In this document: positions 58,547-64,000 of the stretch, in pieces
How positions within the stretch are numbered: the stretch's first letter is position 1
Layout: each line of letters opens with the position of its first letter
Source of the DNA: Oopsacas minuta
Lineage: Eukaryota; Porifera; Hexactinellida; Lyssacinosida; Leucopsacidae
Length of the DNA: 64,000 nucleotides
Direction: 5' to 3'
Assembly: GCA_024704765.1 (NCBI GenBank)
Contig: JAKMXF010000349.1
Location: forward strand, 113,228 to 177,227
The notes under the pieces: generated by a model
What the model was told of the DNA's origin: nothing
The model's input: the letters and a program-made list of their open reading frames with translations, nothing else
Databases searched by the model: none
Translations under genes and position numbers: made by a program

Positions 58547-61388
58547 CAGTGATGTTTTGGGGGGGCTCGGGGGGGCGCTCTTGTCACATAATCTGGAAGA
58601 ACTTTGGCCTCATTCTAGCACCCGACTCCCGAGTTTATCAGTTAATGGACTTAATTTATCTATATTTACTGACTTTTATGATATTATTGTCTTTATTAGC
58701 ACTTTAGCACTACGTTTCACTCGCATAAATATCTGATCAATTTTCTTTACCATTACATATTTTATTCTTCCTAAGATTTCTAAATATAATGAAAAATAAG
58801 CACAGTTTTATTGATGATTATTTTCCCAAGAAAACTAAAACTCATCAAGATACAGAAGATTTGGGCCTGATCTCTGTCAGCTCAAATCAAGGATCAGTTC
58901 CATACGAAGAATCTAATTTAGATTTCACGCAAACTCCACTTTTTACATCAACAACTTCGGACGCGGATTTCGTTTTATCTTCAATAGGGGAAGAATCCTG
59001 CTCAAATAGTAGTGCAGAATCAAGCATAACAGAATTACCTACGGATATTTCTCACAGTATAAACCAATCAACTCTTGACACCTCAATTCCCAAAGAAAGT
59101 ACTAAACAAATCGATTTTCCAAATATTTATTCAGCTGATCAATGGTTTGAAAAAACTACTACATACCCTTGGTAGATATGTCACAAAGGTAAATTAGGCT
59201 GTTCCCTATGTAAGAAGGTGTCATTATTGGGCATTAAAAAAACTCAAGGAAGTTCAATCTCTGAAAATTGGTCCAAATGTACAGTGAATTACTCAGGAAA
59301 TTCAAAACCTGCAATGTTAAAAAGTATTAGAAAAAAGATATCAAAACATTTGTTATCAAATGCCCATAGTTCGGCTAAACAAATTTTGGAAGAAGCAACT
59401 ATGGAAAGATTAGAAAAGAGAGTTGATGTAATGAATGCATCTCGTATTGAACTTACACAAAAGGTGATTCGTATAGTGTATTATATTGCGAAAAATGACA
59501 AACCTTATTCAGATCACCCAGATCTAATTGAACTACAGACATTGAATGGGGCAAATCTCGGTATGTGTTTGTACTCACGGTCCACTGCCCCACTGTTATG
59601 ATTGACATGATTGCTAGTGAAATGTGCAGAAAGATTTGCAACAGAATTCTCGAGGTAAATGGTAAAATTTCGATTTTGGTGGACGAATCCACCACTTTAT
59701 CGAATTGATCGTCTACATAAAATGCGAAACATCCAAGCTAGATTATCCACATTTTTTGTTTTTGGAGCTCTTGGAACTATCAGGACAATCATCGTTAATA
59801 ATAACTACAACTTTATTGAACTGCCTAAATACTCATGGATTTGATGATGATATCTTAAGAAGAAATTTTGTAAGTTTTGCCAGTGATGGTGCGAGTGTCA
59901 TGCTTGGTAAAAGTTCTAGCGTATCTACGAGGTTAATTGCAAAGTATCCTAAAATCATTGTGTGGCATTATTTAAACCATCGATTAGAACTTTCTATTCA
60001 TGATACAATTAATGAAGTGACAGCTATTAATCATTTCAACATTTCTTCGACAAATTGTATTCACTTTACAGTCGTTCGCCAAAAAATCAAAGGGAACTAA
60101 GAGAATGCTGTCAGACTTTGGAATGGAAGTTAAAAAGATTGGGCAAATTTTGGACACTAGATGGGTTGCAAGTTCTTTTCGTACTGTTTCGGCTGTTTGG
60201 AATAATTTTCATCTATTGTGTGCTCATTTCGAAAATGCATCTAATGATCTGGAAAGGAATTCGAAGGATAGAGCATCGTTCACAGGACTTTTAAGACGTA
60301 TGCGTTCTCCTGAGTTTTTAACAGATCTTGCTTTAATGTTTGGCACCCTATATGAATTATCAAACCTCTCACAGATGCTCCAAAATCGAGAGATGACCAT
60401 TATCAGTGCGGATAAATTGATACGTAGAACTATTAGACGTTTAGAGGCACTGCAATTTACATTGGGTTCTAAATCTCTTGAAGTTCAAACTGCAGTTCAT
60501 TCTCTGTCATTTCACAGTATTACCCTTCATAATCAGAATATTGTAACCATTAATAAGCAGAGATTTCTGGAATATCTTGTCAATAGGATGAAGGACAGAT
60601 TATTTGTTACTACATTTTCCAGGTCGCCAACTGATCAAAATATTTACAATACCCCTATGAGTGGGTTCAATATTTTGAACAAGGATAGCTGGCCTATTGA
60701 ACATCAACCTGGATATGGTGAATCTGAAATTAAAAGTCTTTGTCAACGATTCGGCCTTAACGAAGCATTATATGTTAATGCTTTTTGTGACAATTATGAA
60801 AATTCCGGTACATTCTTGCCACCCACAATAAAACCATTGTTTAATTGTATTCAACTGGTCTCATGTAGTACTGCAGAATATGAACGTGGGTTCAGTCATA
60901 TGAATATCATATTGGAGGATCGGCGTTCTCGGCTGCTTGTACCACACATATCTGCTCTTCTATGCATTAAACTTAATGGCCCTCCACTTTTTATATGGGA
61001 TCCTAGTGATTATGCTAGATGTTGGCTAAGAAATCACCGGAGTGCATCAGATACTCAAATAAGGGGTAGCAATAGTCAGATAGTTGAAGAAAACCCAGTT
61101 TGGAAGTATATTTGAATAATATACATAGAATTTAGGCATTTACAATGTATCGTGAATTATTGAAACCGTACATATTATACGTGTTTCACGTAGTTGTTTT
61201 TATCTGATATAAATATAAACACACCATTATTTATGATAATAATCAATGGTATTTTGGAGGGAGCGCGCGGATGAAGGTATGGCGCCCCTACTTCATTATT
61301 GGGGGCCGTTTTCACCTATGTTTTCTAAGAAAATGCTAAATTTGAAAAGAGAGCGCCCCCCACTTCTTTTTTTGGCAAAACACCACTG
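58547..61388 (+). mobile_element. KIAA1586-like hAT element, 2842 bp, exact target duplication
   Basis: The ends are CAGTGATGTTTTGGGGGG and, inverted, CAGTGGTGTTTTGCC, flanked by identical 8-mers CAATTAGC (58539-58546 and 61389-61396). The piggyBac copy at 51.9 kb has the same site with a single CAATTAGC and no insert, which proves the boundaries. It carries a nearly full-length but broken transposase. Confidence 0.95.
58789..61115 (+). pseudogene. hAT transposase of the KIAA1586-like group
   Basis: The N-terminal 128 codons are open and acidic (IDDYFPKKTK). An in-frame TAG at 59173-59175 interrupts a BED-like zinc finger whose later part (CSLCKKVS ... HLLSNAH) follows in the same frame. A shift near 59590 precedes ILVDESTTLSN, then FASDGASVMLGKSSSVSTRL and VWHYLNHRLELS (59705-60060). 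Another shift leads to the long open C-terminal part (60105-61115) with LDTRWVASSFRTVSAVW and the dimerisation segment CSTAEYERGFSHMNII. The words agree with the hAT group from which the vertebrate gene KIAA1586 was derived, as I recall it. About four lesions. Confidence 0.8.
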
Positions 61389-63710
61389 CAATTAGCCGAT
61401 AGCTCGCTTCCACAGTTACAAATACAGAGTCCAGCATCTACTGAAGAAGCTACATGAAATATACCACAACAGTTTATCTTCCCTCCTAAAGAACCTTCTA
61501 TTAAGTCTACTAAAGGAAAGCGATCGTCTAGTCTTCCGATATCTAGACAAGTAAACGGCTTGCTCTTCACTACAACCCATCTTCCGCACAGAAGAGACCC
61601 TTCACACACATCACCTACATCGGTGAAGCAAACACTGATTCTGCCAGCCTAGCACAGCTTGAATCCCTTGATCTGCCTAAACTGGACACACGCAAAGAGT
61701 TATCTAACCTCTATCACAATAGTGTATCAAAAGACTGGCAGGAGCGGACCATCTACACCCCCGATCTCAACAATAAATCGTCCACAACAGGCCTGACACG
61801 CACCGATCTATACGACTATGCAATAGATACCAATCATGAAACATACGAGCAACGAGCAAAGCATAGCTATCGCAGGGCCCTGAAAAATACCCTGACACCG
61901 ATTGAGCGATTCTTCCCGCAACTATGGTCTTCAGAAAATGCACTTCACATTGGCCACCCTGTAATATTTCGAGAACAACTTGAAGTACTGCCCTTCTATA
62001 AGGAGCCCTATGAGAACGCATTACGTATTGACAGAGTTCCTCTAGCTAAATTTCAGGAAGTACTCCCAGCTATTCCAGAGCCAATCACACCATTACACCA
62101 GAATCCACCAGCGCAGCAGCACTCACTCTCACAACAGGCCAGTCATCTCCTTCACTGTTCTGAACCAATCAAGTTCATTGAGGCTATCTTCCGTCCATCA
62201 TACGAATTCAACAGCATTCATCAACAAATGCTGGTGTACAGGAAACAAGCGAATAAACTGAAATGGAAAGCACCTACATACGAGGAAGTGCGTTGCTTCA
62301 TTGGGCTCCACATGTGGGCCTCACTAGTACGTATGCCCAATCGTCGATCCTACTTCACAAATTCACAAACATACGATCTACCACACTTCAGTTCCCATAC
62401 TACCAGTAATCGTTTCCAACAGCTCTTCACAATGCTACACTTCGCAAACAATAACCAAATACCAGCCTCATTCAACACACCACAACGCTTTGAAGCGAAA
62501 CTCGGCAATCTACTCACAGCTGTCAATAGAAACTCCGCATCTCTCCTTAGACCGGCTAGAGCACTCTCTATCGACGAAATGATGGTGAAGTTTTATGGTA
62601 GGAGTGTTCTCCGTCAGTACATAAAACCAAACCACACAAGTATGGCATCAAACTCTGGGCCATCTGCTGCGCCTGCTGTGGCTACTCCCTCAAGCAAAAC
62701 ATCTATCTCGGCCGCACAGTCGAATCGGTTGGGGGACGAGATGTCGTGTTACAGCTGACACAACCTTACCTCGAGGAAGGTCACGTCATATACTGTGATA
62801 GATTCTTCTCTCACATGGACTTAGCAGCTTATCTACGCTCACGACAAACTGGCATGGTCGGTACTTCATCACTTACTACGCTACCCAACGATCTAGCATA
62901 TCTTGTCAGAAATATGCATCCTCTCACTAGGGCATACAAGTGGTTCAATTGCAAGGCGAAAATTACCTACCATCCAGAGCAGGAGAAGCCCTTGACCAAA
63001 ACTGCATGCTGAGGAACTTGTATGCCTACTCGTCTGGATGGACAAGAAATATCGCAGCGAGGATAAGATAGTTGTCTTTATCGCCAACTGTATACCGGCC
63101 ATCCCTGAAACACCGCAGACTCAGTGTCGCACGAAAAATTTTCGACACGCCAATCATCAGTACACCAGGCAACTGATAGCTAGTCCCCCAATTCTCAAGG
63201 CGTACAACTACAGAATGGGTGGAGTTGATAAGCACGATTGCCTAGTAGGCCAACATCCCATTCCTCTGAGGTCAAAGCGTGGATACCTCAGAGTCTTCTT
63301 CCATCTGTTAGATAGTGCCTGGTAAACGCGTGGATTATTTCAGGACGGCCATCCAAGCGAGGGGTGAGTAGAATCAGGCAGCTATGTGGCCCTACACATT
63401 GGCAAAATTCAAAGAGTCAGTCATTCTGTCTCTCTTCGGCCGTTATACATTTCGAAAAGTTAAAGTCTCCCACACAGGGAACCAACCGACACTGCCAATC
63501 CAGTCGCTGGAAATGATAACTCAGCATCAAGTGCAGCCGATCAAAAACCTCCTCCCAGACTTCCCCACTGATTACGGAAGATGTCTCATCTGCAAAACTT
63601 CACAACTTACTGCTTGTATGGCATGCAAACAGGTGTGCTGTACACGTGCGGTAGGCAACATCTACATGAACTGTTACTGCAACATGCTACAACAATTACG
63701 TTGGAAGTAG
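61389..63710 (+). pseudogene. piggyBac transposase, main part, frameshifted
   Basis: The coding region begins upstream of the hAT insert (about 58297-58546, acidic N-terminus with one stop). After the insert come a Ser/Pro-rich linker, then an open stretch at 62228-62758 with EVRCFIGLHMWASLVRMPN and LSIDEMMVKFYGRSVLRQYI (first Asp), a frame change near 62700, VIYCDRFFSHMDLAAYLRSR (second Asp), a change near 63010, and YNYRMGGVDKHDCLVG (last two Asp) with FFHLLDSAW. The end holds a Cys-rich ribbon (CLICKTSQLTACMACKQVCC) like the C-terminal zinc domain of piggyBac. All catalytic Asp are kept, but several frameshifts exist. Confidence 0.85.
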
Positions 63711-63901
63711 AAGGAGAACAAAGTCTACCCCTCTCTCCTGAATTTGACACAAGTATATTACCAATAGCAGCAATAACAACAACAAACGTCATGTCCGACA
63801 AGGAGAGTAGTGATAGTGAACAGTACTCCTCAAGTGATGATGATGATCTGTGAAGGTATATTAGGTTCGACTCTACTGTGAGTCTAGGAAATCAAACTTG
63901 T

Positions 63902-64000
<99 letters not shown>
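63902..64000. repeat. (GTA)n microsatellite
   Basis: An uninterrupted run of at least 32 GTA units that reaches the end of the window, so its full length is unknown. It starts about 50 bp after the last open frame of the piggyBac region. Confidence 0.98.

Larger units (their letters stand above)
57790..63853 (+). mobile_element. piggyBac element interrupted by a hAT element
   Basis: The 5' region has the same minisatellite units as the copy at 51.6-52.9 kb (57800-58130, itself split by a short GC-rich insert at about 57850-58016), then coding sequence from about 58290. It is interrupted at 58547-61388 by a hAT and continues to about 63710. I could not identify the TTAA-flanked outer ends, so the limits are approximate. 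The transposase region is clearly richer in G and C than the surroundings. Confidence 0.7.

Noticed and set aside
63581-63853. 90-codon frame with an acidic serine-rich tail after the piggyBac core
   Set aside because: The overlapping frame 63384-63710 carries the Cys-rich ribbon expected of piggyBac; the other looks like an out-of-frame run into low-complexity sequence.

Overview
The window looks like nuclear DNA of an animal: AT-rich, gene-poor, and packed with DNA transposons. The dihydrofolate reductase gene is animal-like by eye, at least one gene has GT-AG introns, and the transposons are Tc1, mariner, maT-like, hAT, piggyBac, pogo/Tigger and Transib, all with eukaryotic target-site signatures. 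I cannot name the species. There is no bacterial gene organisation, and I saw no reverse transcriptase, integrase or LTR pair.

Only three loci look like host genes. They are an intron-less dihydrofolate reductase (5204-5794), an intron-less 802-residue leucine-rich-repeat protein of unknown function on the minus strand (43317-45725), and a three-exon coiled-coil gene (53987-54790, possibly to 54940).

Layout. 1-3710: a 3032-bp Transib/RAG1-like transposon (540-3571) with a perfect 5-bp target duplication, inserted into an older repeat, R1. 3.9-10.5 kb: small MITEs, DHFR, and a hAT element (6703-8795) with a Tc1 nested in it. 10.5-17.2 kb: palindromes, a maT fragment split by a second, nearly identical Transib copy (12646-14918), an apparently intact Tc1 with an open 326-codon transposase, and a ZBED-type hAT relic. 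17.8-22.4 kb: two mariners and one maT-like element, all broken. 22.5-30 kb: an inverted tandem array, a hAT MITE, a second Tc1 of the 6850 family, and long unassigned sequence. 30.4-34.7 kb: two hAT elements meeting head-on. 35-39 kb: a second kind of Transib/RAG1-like fragment, a hAT MITE, and a Tigger element nested in another hAT MITE. 40-43.2 kb: two direct copies of repeat R1. 43.3-57 kb: the LRR gene, unassigned ORFs, MITEs, a truncated piggyBac, the coiled-coil gene and a 902-bp fold-back element. 57.8-64 kb: a long piggyBac interrupted by a KIAA1586-like hAT with an exact 8-bp target duplication, then a (GTA)n microsatellite running off the end.

The most notable feature is the Transib/RAG1-like family. 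Its outer ends carry the heptamer CACAGTG, identical to the consensus heptamer of V(D)J recombination signals. A shared inner box lies 9 bp from the heptamer at one end and 18 bp at the other, which recalls the 12/23 asymmetry of recombination signals. All reading frames, alignments and repeat boundaries here were judged by eye.
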